Shown one piece after another: positions 48,668-58,365 of a stretch of DNA of 64,000 nt (the first letter of the stretch is position 1; each line of letters begins with the position of its first letter). A program made the position numbers and the translations under genes. The notes under the pieces were generated by a model that was given only the letters and a program-made list of their open reading frames with translations, had not been told where the DNA came from and searched no databases. Source of the DNA: Leptospiraceae bacterium (GTDB lineage Bacteria > Spirochaetota > Leptospiria > Leptospirales > Leptospiraceae); NCBI GenBank assembly GCA_016708435.1, contig JADJFV010000038.1:119525-183524 (forward strand). The letters are read 5' to 3'.

Positions 48668-49349
48668 ACATTTATTTTTATTAAAACAGGGATTAGAATG
48701 TTGGGAATTTTATCAAAGTAAAGTAAAAGAGTGTGATACGGAAATCGAAAAATTATTAAATGAATTAACCAAAGACAAGGATAAACACGATTCTTTAAAC
48801 CATCCTAAAAAAATAAATAGTCACAATAAACCCGAAATAGAGGATTTGCATGGTAAGCTGCTGATGTTAACTAATGGAGTGGATATTAGCGTATTACCCG
48901 GACTAAGTGATTTAAGTTTTATGCAAATAATTTCAGAATTAGGAATCAATATGGATAGATGGAAAAGTTCAAAACATTTCGTATCATGGTTGAATTTAGC
49001 TCCGAGTATTAGTTCTTCTGGAAAGTCAAAGAAGAAGAAAAAGAAGAAAGGATTTAATTATGCAGGTCAAATATTTAGAGAAGCCGCAATGCGCGGTGGG
49101 AATAGCAAGTTTTTATCAATAAGCAGTTTCTATAAAAGAATCAGAGCAAGAAGTGTAGCTAAAGTTGCAAATGTCGCAACGGCAAGAAAGATCGCAGTAT
49201 TATTTTACAACTTATTAAAACATGGACTGAATTATGTAGAAGAAGGAATCGAGAAAGCTGAAATGAAATTCCGAGAACGCTCAATCAAAAGTATGGAGAA
49301 GAGAGCGCTGGATCTCGGATTAACGGTCATCTTTCAAACGATTAAGTAG
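48657..49349 (+). mobile_element. IS110-family transposase, C-terminal fragment
   Basis: 230 codons beginning abruptly with HEHLFLLKQGLECWEFYQ, an internal segment of IS110/IS116-type transposases. Then LPGLSDLSFMQIISELG, SKHFVSWLNLAPS, SGKSKKKKKKKG and FREAAMRGG form the Transposase_20 (C-terminal serine) domain. The N-terminal DEDD RuvC-like domain is absent, so the element cannot move by itself. It sits at the left junction of the DNA splitting the SGNH gene. Confidence 0.87.
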
Positions 49350-49443
49350 CTGGTTCGTTTATAGCTTGGCTGATGTACCATAGCTCTTTTCCTGTCATAT
49401 AAGGTTTGTTGAATGGGATGTGGGACATGGATAATTGATTCTA

Positions 49444-50046
49444 TTATTTTGTTGAAACAGCTATTATATGAATATAAGGAATTCTCAAAATATCGTGATG
49501 GATATAAAATGAGGTATCTGGAAAAGTATCTTTGAATAGAGTCTTATAATCCTCTTCCTTGCGGATGAATTGACCTCTATCTTGAAGAATAATCTTTCTT
49601 GCTATCCAAGATTGGTTGGAAACAAGGATATTATCAAATGAAACGAATCTTCCAGCTTCTTTTAATGCTTCCCTCGCAGTATGGAATAATTTTTTACAAG
49701 ATTCATCAGGGAGATGATGAATCAACCCACTTGCGAGAACAAGATCGTAATAGTTTTTGTTTTTAAGATTAGAAGATTCAACTAGCTCACAATTCAGGTT
49801 TATTTTCGGATTTTTTCCATACAATTTCTTTGCATGATCTATGTATATTTTAGAAGCATCATAACCTTCGTACTCTACATCACCTAGATATGGAATGATA
49901 ATTCCTATTCCACAACCAATATCCAAGACCTTCATATCTTGAAATGGCTTTAGGTATGTAATTACGAAAAATTGACGACCTTTTTTTTCTCCAATCATTT
50001 GATTGAATAGATTGAAGATAGATGAATAAGATAAAATTTTTTTCAT
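49444..50046 (-). CDS. SAM-dependent class I methyltransferase
   Basis: 200 residues. The SAM-binding motif MKVLDIGCGIGIIIPYLG lies at about 36-53, followed by an acidic residue (EGYDASK) and the post-motif LVLASGLIHHLPDE. No membrane segment. Last gene of a minus-strand cluster with an aminotransferase, an oxidoreductase and an acyltransferase, so a sugar or lipid methylation is plausible; the substrate cannot be read from the sequence. Confidence 0.82.
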   Translation of the reverse strand: MKKILSYSSIFNLFNQMIGEKKGRQFFVITYLKPFQDMKVLDIGCGIGIIIPYLGDVEYEGYDASKIYIDHAKKLYGKNPKINLNCELVESSNLKNKNYYDLVLASGLIHHLPDESCKKLFHTAREALKEAGRFVSFDNILVSNQSWIARKIILQDRGQFIRKEEDYKTLFKDTFPDTSFYIHHDILRIPYIHIIAVSTK

Positions 50047-50152
50047 GTTTTTAAATTTGATGATATATACAAAACATTCAAAGAAACTTACTGGTAAGAA
50101 TTTTTAGTAATAATAAGACTTCTACGAATAAAAGTCAAATAAAAAAACCATT

Positions 50153-51402
50153 TCATATTATTATCTTATCTTGAATAGATTTATAAATTGTCTGATACTT
50201 TTCAAACGAAATCCAATTATGAACAGGTATAAATACAAAACTCTCTTTTAATCTTTTTGCATTGGGTAATTCAACTCCCTCTATGGATGCTAGATTCATT
50301 AGGTTTGTTGCACCTGTTTCTACTCCATTTCGGAATAATTCATTCCTTACAAAATCTAAATCCTCTACAGGAATAACATACTGCCAAAATGTATGTCGCT
50401 TATTATTTTGTGATTCGGTAAGATTCAAGAATGAGTTCTTTCCCAAAATACTTTTTCCTGCTTCCACTGCAATTGATATGTCTTTTAATCGATTAGTAAT
50501 TAGATCATCGAGGTTATCAAGCTGTATAGAAATCATCTCACATTGAACACTTGCTATATCTTCGAAATAAAAATCTGAAGTTTATTATGAATAAAATACT
50601 TAATTCTAGCTCCAAGTATCTGTTCAAATTTGTTGCGATTGAACTTTTTAATCAACCAGAGTAATGGATATACAAAAACTGAAAAAGGAATTCTATTTAA
50701 GCTTATATTCCAAACCAATGTTGTTTGAATTATCCTAGCTATTCGACGAGGATTAGGTTCTATATACTTAGAGACTTCTGATTCTAATAATTGTACTAGC
50801 TCTTTATCCTTAGTTGCAACGAAAGCACCATTGTATCCATCTACATATTTAAGGAGAGATGCACTGTATATAGATGCGTATCCAAAAGAACCTAAAAATT
50901 TACCATTATAACTTGCAGAGATATTGTGAGAAATATCCTCTATTAAAAGAGTATTATTCTCTTGGCATATACTAGCAATTTCCTCAATATTGGGAACATA
51001 TCCAAATAAATAGGTTAGAAGAAAACAAGGAGGTTTTGTTTTCAGCTTAGTTTTAAGATCATTTAAATCTACACAGAAAGTTTCTAATTCAATATCGACA
51101 AAAACAGGTTTATGTCCTAAGGTTTTGATAACTTCCAGCATAGGACCAATTGTAATAGGTGTGACAAGTATTTCACTGTTCTTTGGAAGATTCAGTGAAA
51201 CTAATATTGCATGAAATGCAGTCCTCGCATATGGAAATAATACAACATTATCGTAATTAAACTTCTTACTAATTTTTTCACACAAATTTTTCTTTGTATA
51301 GAATTGGCGTCTCGCAATTCCTTTAGGATTTACTAATGAATGAAATAAATAAACTAAATCCTCTCTTACAGAATGTCTTATTGATCCTCGGCTTATTGGC
51401 AT
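50153..51402 (-). CDS. DegT/DnrJ/EryC1/StrS-type PLP aminotransferase, one frameshift
   Basis: Two frames join to about 415 residues. The N-terminal part (50554-51402) has LFPYARTAFHAILVSL, TPITIGPMLEVI, LLIEDISHN (PLP-binding Asp) and YSASLLKYVDGYNGAF, whose Lys is the expected Schiff-base residue. The C-terminal part (50153-50536 plus lead-in) contains RHTFWQYVIPVEDLDFVRNEL and VFIPVHNWISFEKY. A single missing base near 50577 separates them. The family makes amino sugars on nucleotide-sugar scaffolds; the cluster context supports a surface-polymer role. Confidence 0.82.
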
Positions 51403-51407
51403 TATTT

Positions 51408-52883
51408 TTATATATCCTTACTTAAATTATTCTTTATCCACTGCATAGAAACCCTATATGAGTTTGCTGCTATAAGTAAAGCTACAGTGCTACCTGGTAT
51501 TTCTGGAAAAGAGGAACTATCAATCAAGTAAACATTCTTCAATCCATAAACTTCCCCATTAGGATAGGATTGACCTTCTTTGGGTGATAAACTCATAGGT
51601 ATAGTACCACCGTAATGCCAACCGCCAAGTTTATTTCCTCTAAAAAAATCTGCTATTTTATTTCCTAAAGGTATGGGTAACATTTTAAGACGGTTCCAGT
51701 TTTTTAAGACTGATTTAAGAATCGAACTTTGATATTGAGTATTATCCATTGATTGTTCTTGCTCCTGAATTATCATTGAATATCTTAATGAACCATCAGA
51801 TGATTCATCTGTATTCATTTTTATCAAAGTAGACTTTCCAATTTTAGAGTGTACAACTGAAATTGCAAAGTAAAATGTATTCCTAAAAAGTTGTGCTAGA
51901 GCACCTTTAAAAAAAGGAAGCTTATTAGAAATTGCTTTAATTATTTGCTCGTTAATCGCAGTAATTTGAGTGTGGGACCATGTATAATTGGTGGCTTTTG
52001 AATTAGTTTCCATAAAAAATTCTGGAAGATTAGCATCTCGCCTGATTCGAATCTCCTTTTCCAGTGTGAAACCGATTCTTATAAATGCATTTATATATCC
52101 TACTGGTGATTTTAAATAGTATTCACGAGTTCCTACACCATACAAACTTCGATCTACAATACCTGTGGTATTTATGCAACCTGCCCCAAGAAATACTGAG
52201 TCATATTCGCATGACAATTCTTGTAAGTGATCCTGGTTTTCATATAAGAGTTGTAATTTATTTCCCATTTTCTCTATCTTTATAACATAAACAGCTGATT
52301 TATATACTATTCTTCTATCCAATTTCAAATCATTAAAAAAAGTTGCAGTGCTAAATATCTTTGCCGTCTCTAAGTTTTCCTCGGTTTGTTTTGCTAAAGC
52401 AATTCTTGAGTATCCTAAAAGGGTGTTGTCCTGTTCTAAACTTTGATTGTTATTTAAATTCCCATTACTTGGATATAATGGAAATTCTTTTTGCAATTCA
52501 TCATCCTCATATAAAAGATTAAATTGAGAAAGTACTGCTCGATAGTCTTCTGATCTAGGTCTACTTGCTTCTGGCCAATCAGTTAAATCTTGATCTTTAG
52601 GATAAAAAGTTGCTCCACTATATACTGTACTGTAACCACCTAAAGCATGACTAGAGCAAATTCTCTTAGAATCTAGTTTAATACTCCATCGATTGTCATT
52701 AATTCCATAGCAAAAATATGAACCTTGCTGAGTTTTAGCATTTGGAACTGCTATGTCTGGTTGATCAATAAATCTTGTTTGAAGTCCTATATCAAATATA
52801 TGTAACTCTAGATTTTTTTCTTTTGATAGTGCTAGTGTTGCACCAAATCCTGCGAATCCTGTTCCAATAATAGCTACTTTCAT
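51408..52883 (-). CDS. GMC-type FAD-dependent oxidoreductase
   Basis: 491 residues. The N-terminal dinucleotide fold MKVAIIGTGFAGFGATLALS (GxGxxG) binds FAD. The C-terminus has KLGGWHYGGTIPMS and LKNVYLIDSSSFPEIPGSTV, the GMC C-terminal signature with the catalytic His region. No signal peptide. It ends 5 bp before the aminotransferase start and follows the acyltransferase by 7 bp: one operon. Oxidation of a sugar or lipid alcohol is likely; substrate unknown. Confidence 0.85.
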   Translation of the reverse strand: MKVAIIGTGFAGFGATLALSKEKNLELHIFDIGLQTRFIDQPDIAVPNAKTQQGSYFCYGINDNRWSIKLDSKRICSSHALGGYSTVYSGATFYPKDQDLTDWPEASRPRSEDYRAVLSQFNLLYEDDELQKEFPLYPSNGNLNNNQSLEQDNTLLGYSRIALAKQTEENLETAKIFSTATFFNDLKLDRRIVYKSAVYVIKIEKMGNKLQLLYENQDHLQELSCEYDSVFLGAGCINTTGIVDRSLYGVGTREYYLKSPVGYINAFIRIGFTLEKEIRIRRDANLPEFFMETNSKATNYTWSHTQITAINEQIIKAISNKLPFFKGALAQLFRNTFYFAISVVHSKIGKSTLIKMNTDESSDGSLRYSMIIQEQEQSMDNTQYQSSILKSVLKNWNRLKMLPIPLGNKIADFFRGNKLGGWHYGGTIPMSLSPKEGQSYPNGEVYGLKNVYLIDSSSFPEIPGSTVALLIAANSYRVSMQWIKNNLSKDI

Positions 52884-52890
52884 TTTATTT

Positions 52891-53346
52891 CTATAAGATA
52901 GGGCGAGGAATATCTTTAATTTTTTTACATGGATTTCCTGCGTAGAGACTATAAGATTCCGTATTTTTACTTACAACAGATCCTGCACCTATCATACAAT
53001 TTTCTCCGATAACAACTCCAGGTAAAATTGTACAATTAGCCCCTATCCATGATCCATCAGATATTTTCACATTCTTTACTTGGTTGTATATTTTACTTAG
53101 GTAACTATTTGAAGGTGTTGCTGTATGTGTAAAAATTACTGTATTGTGTGAGATTGTAACTAGATCTCCTATCTCAATCATTTCAGCATAATTTGTATCA
53201 CATATTACATTAAATCCAATATAACAGCCTTTACCAACCTTTACCCCACATAGACGCAAGAGATAAGCCCTCATATTTGAAAAAGGTATTAAAGACATCC
53301 CTACCATCATTAAATACCTTCTAAGAGCGGCTATTATTAATATCAT
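52891..53346 (-). CDS. Hexapeptide-repeat acyltransferase (WbbJ/maltose-acetyltransferase-like)
   Basis: 151 residues. A hydrophobic N-terminal helix is followed by left-handed beta-helix repeats (VGKGCYIGFNVICD, IGDLVTISHNTVIFTH, ISDGSWIGANCTILPG, IGENCMIGAGSVVSKN) and a YAGNPCKKIK end, as in O-acetyltransferases of sugar metabolism. The catalytic His is probably in SHNTVIFTHTAT. First gene of the four-gene minus-strand cluster. Confidence 0.87.
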   Translation of the reverse strand: MILIIAALRRYLMMVGMSLIPFSNMRAYLLRLCGVKVGKGCYIGFNVICDTNYAEMIEIGDLVTISHNTVIFTHTATPSNSYLSKIYNQVKNVKISDGSWIGANCTILPGVVIGENCMIGAGSVVSKNTESYSLYAGNPCKKIKDIPRPIL

Positions 53347-53390
53347 TTTTTTTTAATTCATTCATTTTCTATTCTACCTATTTGTGCCTG

Positions 53391-53942
53391 TTAAACCATC
53401 ACCTGAAATATTTTTTTCCCAGAGACTTCCTCTTCCTTCCAAGCACTTGTAAATTCTTTATCTTTATTAAAATTAAATACAACCAAATAACCAGTCTCAT
53501 GGTTTCTGCTATCCAAATATCCTGCCAATTGTTATAAGCCTTCGCTATGATAGCTCTCTTCATACCACAGTTTGAGTTCAATGATATACTCTTTTTTATT
53601 AAATGTGACAATCATATCACTACGGCGTTCATAACTATGTTGTGGCTCCAGATAGTATAATCCAGAGCCGTTGATGATGGGTTTGATAAATGAGATGAGT
53701 AAAAGCCTACCATGTCTTTCATAAAATTCTAAATCTTTTTCTGAATAAGTGTTCTTGATAAATTCCTGAAATTTAAGTAAAGTTTTATGAATATCTAGAT
53801 TTCCAGAAGTATCTAAATAATTGCTCTCAAAGTGGTTCTGATTTTTTAAATAATTAGCAACTTCCAACTTGGAAGATATATAATTGTATAAGAAGATTTC
53901 AAAAATCTTATTCGCTATTGCTATCTTTCTAGTAATTTGCAT
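53391..53942 (-). pseudogene. PD-(D/E)XK nuclease-like protein (DUF1703/AAA-linked type) with in-frame ochre stop
   Basis: Starts MQITRKIAIANKIF and ends, after a TAA at 53532-53534, as QLAGYLDSRNHETGYLVVFNF...GKKIFQVMV in the same frame. SYERRSDMIVTFNKKEYIIELKLW gives the D...ExK core typical of the nuclease domain at the C-terminus of AAA-ATPase/DUF1703 proteins. The family usually has Glu, Gln or Lys at the stop position, so one substitution explains it. The N-terminal ATPase part is missing. Unlike other breaks in this window it is not an indel. Confidence 0.72.
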
Positions 53943-54228
53943 TTCACTTCTCCCATTACTATCTCCTATTCTACCCCAAAAATTAAAAGCTTAAAACAAA
54001 ATCGGATTGCGTTTCTTTCATAATAAGGTGTTATGAAAGAAACTGGGTAAAATTTTTTATGCTCAAAATCTTAACTAATCTTACTGAGTAGTTCCATACT
54101 TCCACAGGGTCTACCTGTAAAAAGTAGGAAATGTGTAAGAATGGAGATAGAGGAGATATTGGGATAACGATGTTTATATTCTTTTTCCCGACTAAGTGCA
54201 GGTAGACCCTCGGCTTTAGTTTATTTTC
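53943..54228. other. Non-coding junction region, right end of the inserted DNA
   Basis: About 290 bp without a gene, ending where SGNH-family coding sequence resumes. Contains the GGGTCTACCTG inverted repeat listed separately. The exact junction with the SGNH gene is near 54285. Confidence 0.45.
54107..54209. repeat. Inverted repeat near the right junction
   Basis: GGGTCTACCTG (54107-54117) and CAGGTAGACCC (54199-54209), 11 bp perfect, enclosing 81 bp. About 80 bp before the point where the split SGNH gene resumes; it could be the end of a mobile element. Confidence 0.5.
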
Positions 54229-55248
54229 TTGATACGATTATCTATCTTGTATTTTTCTATGATTTTTTTTCCGTTCTTCTTTCTTGGCTACCTATCGGTT
54301 GAGGGAGTTTATTTGCATGAATTAAAAACCCAAAGCCTAGCTACCGCATTAAAAAAACTTCCTGAGTATTCTAATAAAGAGATAATAGTTTTATCCTTTG
54401 CAATTCAAGGAACAAAACAACCTCAGCAATTATTGTCTTTGAATTATTTTTTATCCATTGGACAAAAATTTGACATGGTAATCAATATTGATGGATTCAA
54501 TGAAGTGGCTTTAACATTCATGAACAATCGAGAAAAAGTTGAATTATCTATGCCATTGGCAGATTTAACTTTGCCGCTGATAAATATGGCTAATCATACT
54601 TTGTCTACAGAAGAGATGAAAGCCATGATTCAAATCAATCAAATAAAAAATGATTTAAAAGCAAGCATTGCTAGATCAAGTAATTGCTGGTTTTCTTTGT
54701 GCTATTTAGTTACCTCTACTCAGACAAAATTTTTAATTAATTCCTATCAGAAACAAGCACTTGGATTTATTTCAGCAAGAGCTATTTCGTCGAGCAAGTC
54801 TGAAAATACCGATCAGCCTTCATTGATTTATTATAATAGACTAAAAGAAAAATTACCTGATTTTCTCGTGATTGAAAAAAGTGTGGCAATTTGGAAAGAC
54901 TCTTCTTTATTTATGCACCAAATTACCACAAACAACGGTATAAAGTATTTTCATTTTCTTCAGCCAAATCAATATTATCCCACCAATCATGTTTTTAGTG
55001 AGAACGAAAAAAAAATTGCATTTTATGCTGATTCACCCTATACAGAAGGTGTTATAAAAGGCTATCCAGTATTAATCTCTAAAATCTCAGATTTAAGAAG
55101 TCTACATATAAACGCATTTAATATGGTGAATATTTTTGACTCTGTAAAAGATGATGTCTATATGGATAGCTGTTGTCATTACAATGAACAAGGACAACAA
55201 ATAGTAATTGATTTTATTGCAAATTCAATCTTATCCACTCATCACTAG
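54229..55248 (+). pseudogene. C-terminal half of the SGNH-hydrolase-like surface-polymer gene
   Basis: The first 20 codons are unrelated hydrophobic sequence. From SVEGVYLHELKTQS on it continues the family: EIIVLSFAIQGTKQPQQLLSL, FDMVINIDGFNEVAL and, near the end, DSCCHYNEQG, the D-x-x-H block that provides catalytic Asp/His in SGNH enzymes. The nucleophile Ser block (FGGS) is lost at the junction. It fits exactly where the N-terminal half at 48296-48667 stops. Family members are linked to surface-polymer acylation or deacylation. Confidence 0.68.
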
Positions 55249-55717
55249 ATAAAGATTCAATAAAATGACAAACCAAATGCATTTTGGATTGGAGATTCAA
55301 TAGCAAAATCATTAAATCTGATTTTAATTTGGAACTGCGTAATTTCATTGCCACAGGATGTGATTTATTGAACACATCTTATATACTCATTCCCATCTCT
55401 AACATCAAAGAAAGTATTGGTATAAATATTCATCCTTATCCCTTTAATTCAATCATCGGTTTCTTCCTATTTCTTGGCAAAAAGACATTCAGTTTATATG
55501 CTCAAATACGATCGGTTTTCGGATTCTTAATCCTGTAAATCCTGTCTAAAAAAAAGAAACAATTTGACAAAATAAAAACCATAAAATTCTATAGATACTA
55601 TAGGTATTTCTTCTCTAGTAAAAGCAATGAAAAATACAAGTAGATTTTTGTTGTTATAAATAGGCGAATGAGTCTATGCATTAGAGAGAAAACCAAAGTA
55701 TATGGGAGAATATTTTT
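55249..55717. other. Intergenic region, 469 bp
   Basis: An 84-codon frame at 55284-55538 ends in hydrophobic sequence (FNSIIGFFLFLGKK) but has no ribosome-binding site and no recognisable family; it may be debris. The rest is AT-rich upstream DNA of the lipoprotein gene. Confidence 0.45.
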
Positions 55718-56098
55718 ATGAAAAAAACACTAAGTATTATTTTGGTTCTGTTTGTATTGGGACAGTGTGTTATTTTGGATCCATTGGGTTTAACAAATGA
55801 TCGTATCAAAGGCTCTGAGGCAGCAAGTCAAATTAGAAGCGCAGCCATAACCCAAGATCTTCTATTAGGGATTGTCCTTATTGGAAGACCAATTATTTCT
55901 GTATGGTCTATTGTAGCAGATAAGCTAGCAGGAATCGATTCTGGAGCTTATTATCTAAAAAGTGATGTAAATAAATGCGTAAGTGATATTAAGGGCTTTA
56001 AAGGTTTTGTTCTTGGCTCTACTCTCACTGTTCTTACTTCGTGTAAACTAGACAAACCAGACGGAATACTTCTTGGTGATCCATTACCAAAACTATAA
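55718..56098 (+). CDS. Small lipoprotein of a Leptospira-type family
   Basis: 126 residues. Signal peptide MKKTLSIILVLFVLGQC with lipobox VLGQC (lipidated Cys 17). The mature part starts VILDPLGLTNDRIKGSEAAS, resembling small paralogous leptospiral lipoproteins (TIGR04452-like, from memory), then a hydrophobic stretch and a Cys pair (KCVSD, TSCKLD). Probably membrane-attached, facing the periplasm or surface. Ribosome-binding site weak (GGGAG). Function unknown. Confidence 0.8.
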   Translation: MKKTLSIILVLFVLGQCVILDPLGLTNDRIKGSEAASQIRSAAITQDLLLGIVLIGRPIISVWSIVADKLAGIDSGAYYLKSDVNKCVSDIKGFKGFVLGSTLTVLTSCKLDKPDGILLGDPLPKL

Positions 56099-56207
56099 AA
56101 TCTGATTTTGTTATATCGCAAAAGATTATACCTTTGCGATATAACAGTCTTAATCGCTAAACTCGAAGCTATAGGAGTTACACTCAATTAGCCTTGAAAG
56201 TAATAAA

Positions 56208-56729
56208 TCATTTTACAAATTCCTTTAAATCAATTGCAGCTACTTTGATACATCGTTCAATGATTGCATCTAGTTCTTTCATGTTATTCGGTCCACTTTC
56301 TCCATCATGCATACGAGAAGTTGTGCCAACTCTACCATAACCATTTACGAAGAAAATATTTTCAAAACTAAGATCTAATGATTGATTTGAATAGCCCACT
56401 GTAAAGATAAAGTGACAACTCCCAGCAGTCGGCATTACATTTATAGGATTATACCCCATTCCTAACACGAACATCAATCTTTCATTTTCTTCTTTCTTTG
56501 TGGATAATCCCCGTTCACCGTATCTAAAAGTTACCCAGTCTGTTATGTTTTTTTTCCAAGTCTTAGCATCTTTTTTATATTCAATTTTATCTGCAAAGAT
56601 GCGTTGTTCTGTTGGTAATAGTGTTGCACAGGATAAATTCAATAGTAACATTAGAAAGATAAAACTTCTAAAAATGAAGTTTATTGAAGTCGTATTTATA
56701 CAGTTGCTTAATTTTGTTTTCTGATTCAT
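56208..56729 (-). CDS. Putative lipoprotein, 173 aa
   Basis: A long N-terminus, then a hydrophobic helix FIFLMLLLNLSC with lipobox LNLSC (Cys 34). The mature part is soluble with GxGYNPINVMPTAGSCHFIFTVGY and FFVNGYGRVG, predicted beta-rich. AGGAAATTATT precedes the ATG. Unknown family; faces the MORN gene's promoter side and is on the same strand. Confidence 0.7.
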   Translation of the reverse strand: MNQKTKLSNCINTTSINFIFRSFIFLMLLLNLSCATLLPTEQRIFADKIEYKKDAKTWKKNITDWVTFRYGERGLSTKKEENERLMFVLGMGYNPINVMPTAGSCHFIFTVGYSNQSLDLSFENIFFVNGYGRVGTTSRMHDGESGPNNMKELDAIIERCIKVAAIDLKEFVK

Positions 56730-56870
56730 AATAATTTCCTTTTAGCAATTGAAATAATTTAATCTCAATTGCTTCTTCAACTTTAGGAAATGCGAACAGA
56801 AAAGTAAACTATACTTTGTATGACCGAGAAAGCGGAAAACGGTGATTTTACTCACCGATTAAGCAAGAGG

Positions 56871-57716
56871 TTAGCGAATACAACGCACATGTCTGGCAAC
56901 ATCTTTTGTGAAGGATTCTATTTTGCCATTGTCCACAAAGAAATAATAGGCTGAGTCGCTAGAATATTCATCTGATGTCCAATAGTAAGTTCCTTCCGTT
57001 TTCCAGGGCTCTAGTAGTTTTACTTTAAACGCTTTTTTTAATTCTCTTCTCTTTGGTAATCTCATTTGAATGCTAGCACATTTTGCTTTTGCATCACTCC
57101 AATTCAAATATCCCTGATAGGGACTCCATTCTTTTGTCTTCCCTGTAATTTCTTCTAAGGGACTTGTGACTTTAAATTGACCTTCTGCCCATTGACCACT
57201 TAGCTTATTTCCTTTTGCAAAAGTATAAATTCCTTTTCCATGTCTTTTTCCATCTTTCCACTCTCCAACATAATTTTCACCATCTGAATAAGTATACGTT
57301 CCAATTCCGCTTGGCTTCCCGTCTTTGAATTCGCCTAAATATTTATCGCCATTTAAATGAAAATAAGTTCCTTCTCCATTTCTTAATCCATTATCGTATT
57401 CACCGATGTATTTATCGCCATCAGAATAGGTGTAAGTTCCCTCTCCATTCAGATTGCCATCTTCAAATTCCCCGACATACTTATCTCCATTTACAAAAGT
57501 ATAAGTTCCATCTCCTTCTTTTTTTCCGTCCATGTATTGACCGGTGTATTTATCGCCATTCGCATAAGTCCAAGTTCCTTGTCCATTTTGACAATTCCCT
57601 TCGTTGCAGCAATCTTTGCAGTTTTTAAATTCAGCAGAATCTTTGGACTCTGCGATTAGCCCTAAGCCTATTAAGACTAGGCAAATGATTAGGATTGGTA
57701 TAAGTTTAGTTTTCAT
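56871..57716 (-). CDS. Exported MORN-repeat protein with DUF1566-like C-terminal domain
   Basis: 281 residues. Signal peptide (about 1-23). A Cys-rich spacer (KNCKDCCNEGNCQNGQG) is followed by about six MORN repeats (residues 50-185; pattern Y-x-G-D-K-Y-x-G-E-[FY]-x-D-G). The C-terminal 85 residues (YLNWSDAKAKCASIQMRLPKR ... YYWTSDEY ... VRCIR) match the Lcl/DUF1566 fold found in Leptospira surface proteins. Likely periplasmic or surface-exposed binding protein. Monocistronic. Confidence 0.87.
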   Translation of the reverse strand: MKTKLIPILIICLVLIGLGLIAESKDSAEFKNCKDCCNEGNCQNGQGTWTYANGDKYTGQYMDGKKEGDGTYTFVNGDKYVGEFEDGNLNGEGTYTYSDGDKYIGEYDNGLRNGEGTYFHLNGDKYLGEFKDGKPSGIGTYTYSDGENYVGEWKDGKRHGKGIYTFAKGNKLSGQWAEGQFKVTSPLEEITGKTKEWSPYQGYLNWSDAKAKCASIQMRLPKRRELKKAFKVKLLEPWKTEGTYYWTSDEYSSDSAYYFFVDNGKIESFTKDVARHVRCIR

Positions 57717-57869
57717 TCCTTTAAACTATTTTGAATGAATTTCTTGTAAATCCTTTTTACGAGTTTAGTTTAGTTGCACAGGCATGGATTCGGTTCACTC
57801 AGACTGAAGCCGTTATTGCAAAAGAATAAACTGGCAGAATGAAAACAAACAGTAGTTCAAACAGTAGTT

Positions 57870-58050
57870 CTAATTTTTAACTCCACAATCTAATTTTTAA
57901 CTCTACAATCTAATTTTTAACTCCACAAACTAATTTTTAACTCTACAAACTAATTTTTAACTCTACAAACTAATTTTTAACTCTACAAACATAATTTTTA
58001 ACTCTGCAAACTAATTTTTAACTCTGCAAACTAATTTTTAACTCTGCAAA
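57870..58050. repeat. 20-bp tandem repeat, nine units
   Basis: Unit CTAATTTTTAACTCTACAAA with T/C and A/G variants; one unit has an extra base (CATAATTTTT). No spacer variation, so not a CRISPR. Upstream of it lies a short AACAGTAGTTC duplication. It is non-coding and lies upstream of the minus-strand MORN gene. Confidence 0.95.
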
Positions 58051-58104
58051 CATAAATTTTGAAATAAAATTGAAATTTTAGCTCAAAAGTTCAATAATTC
58101 AGAC

Positions 58105-58357
58105 AAATAACTCTGTGGGAAAAGGGCTTTTATGTTGGCGCTCGATTCATTGGAATTGATATTACGAAAGATTTAGAAGACTTAAAATCTAAGATTCGAA
58201 AAATAAAAATTGGTGAGACCGGTTATAGCTATGTGATGAGTTATAACGAAACGAATAAGGCTGAAAGGAGTCTGCTACACAAGAACAAAAAATAGCCATT
58301 GCTGAAATATTAGAAGCTGTTTCAAGGATGAATGAAATGGAATTCTTTAAGATATAA
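58105..58357 (+). pseudogene. Remnant of a Cache-domain chemoreceptor (MCP)
   Basis: One frame reads LWEKGFYVGARFIGIDITKDL, then EDLKSKIRKIKIGETGYSYVMS, the end of a Cache sensor domain, and stops at 58293. A second frame reads QEQKIAIAEILEAVSRMNEM, like the end of an MCP signalling helix. The start and everything between are gone. It is a short decayed fragment, not a gene. Confidence 0.5.
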
Positions 58358-58365
58358 AATGAGTT

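Noticed and set aside
55284..55538. 84-codon frame after the SGNH C-terminal half
   Set aside because: No start signal; possible debris but no support for a gene.
57870..58050. CRISPR array
   Set aside because: Continuous 20-bp units without spacers.
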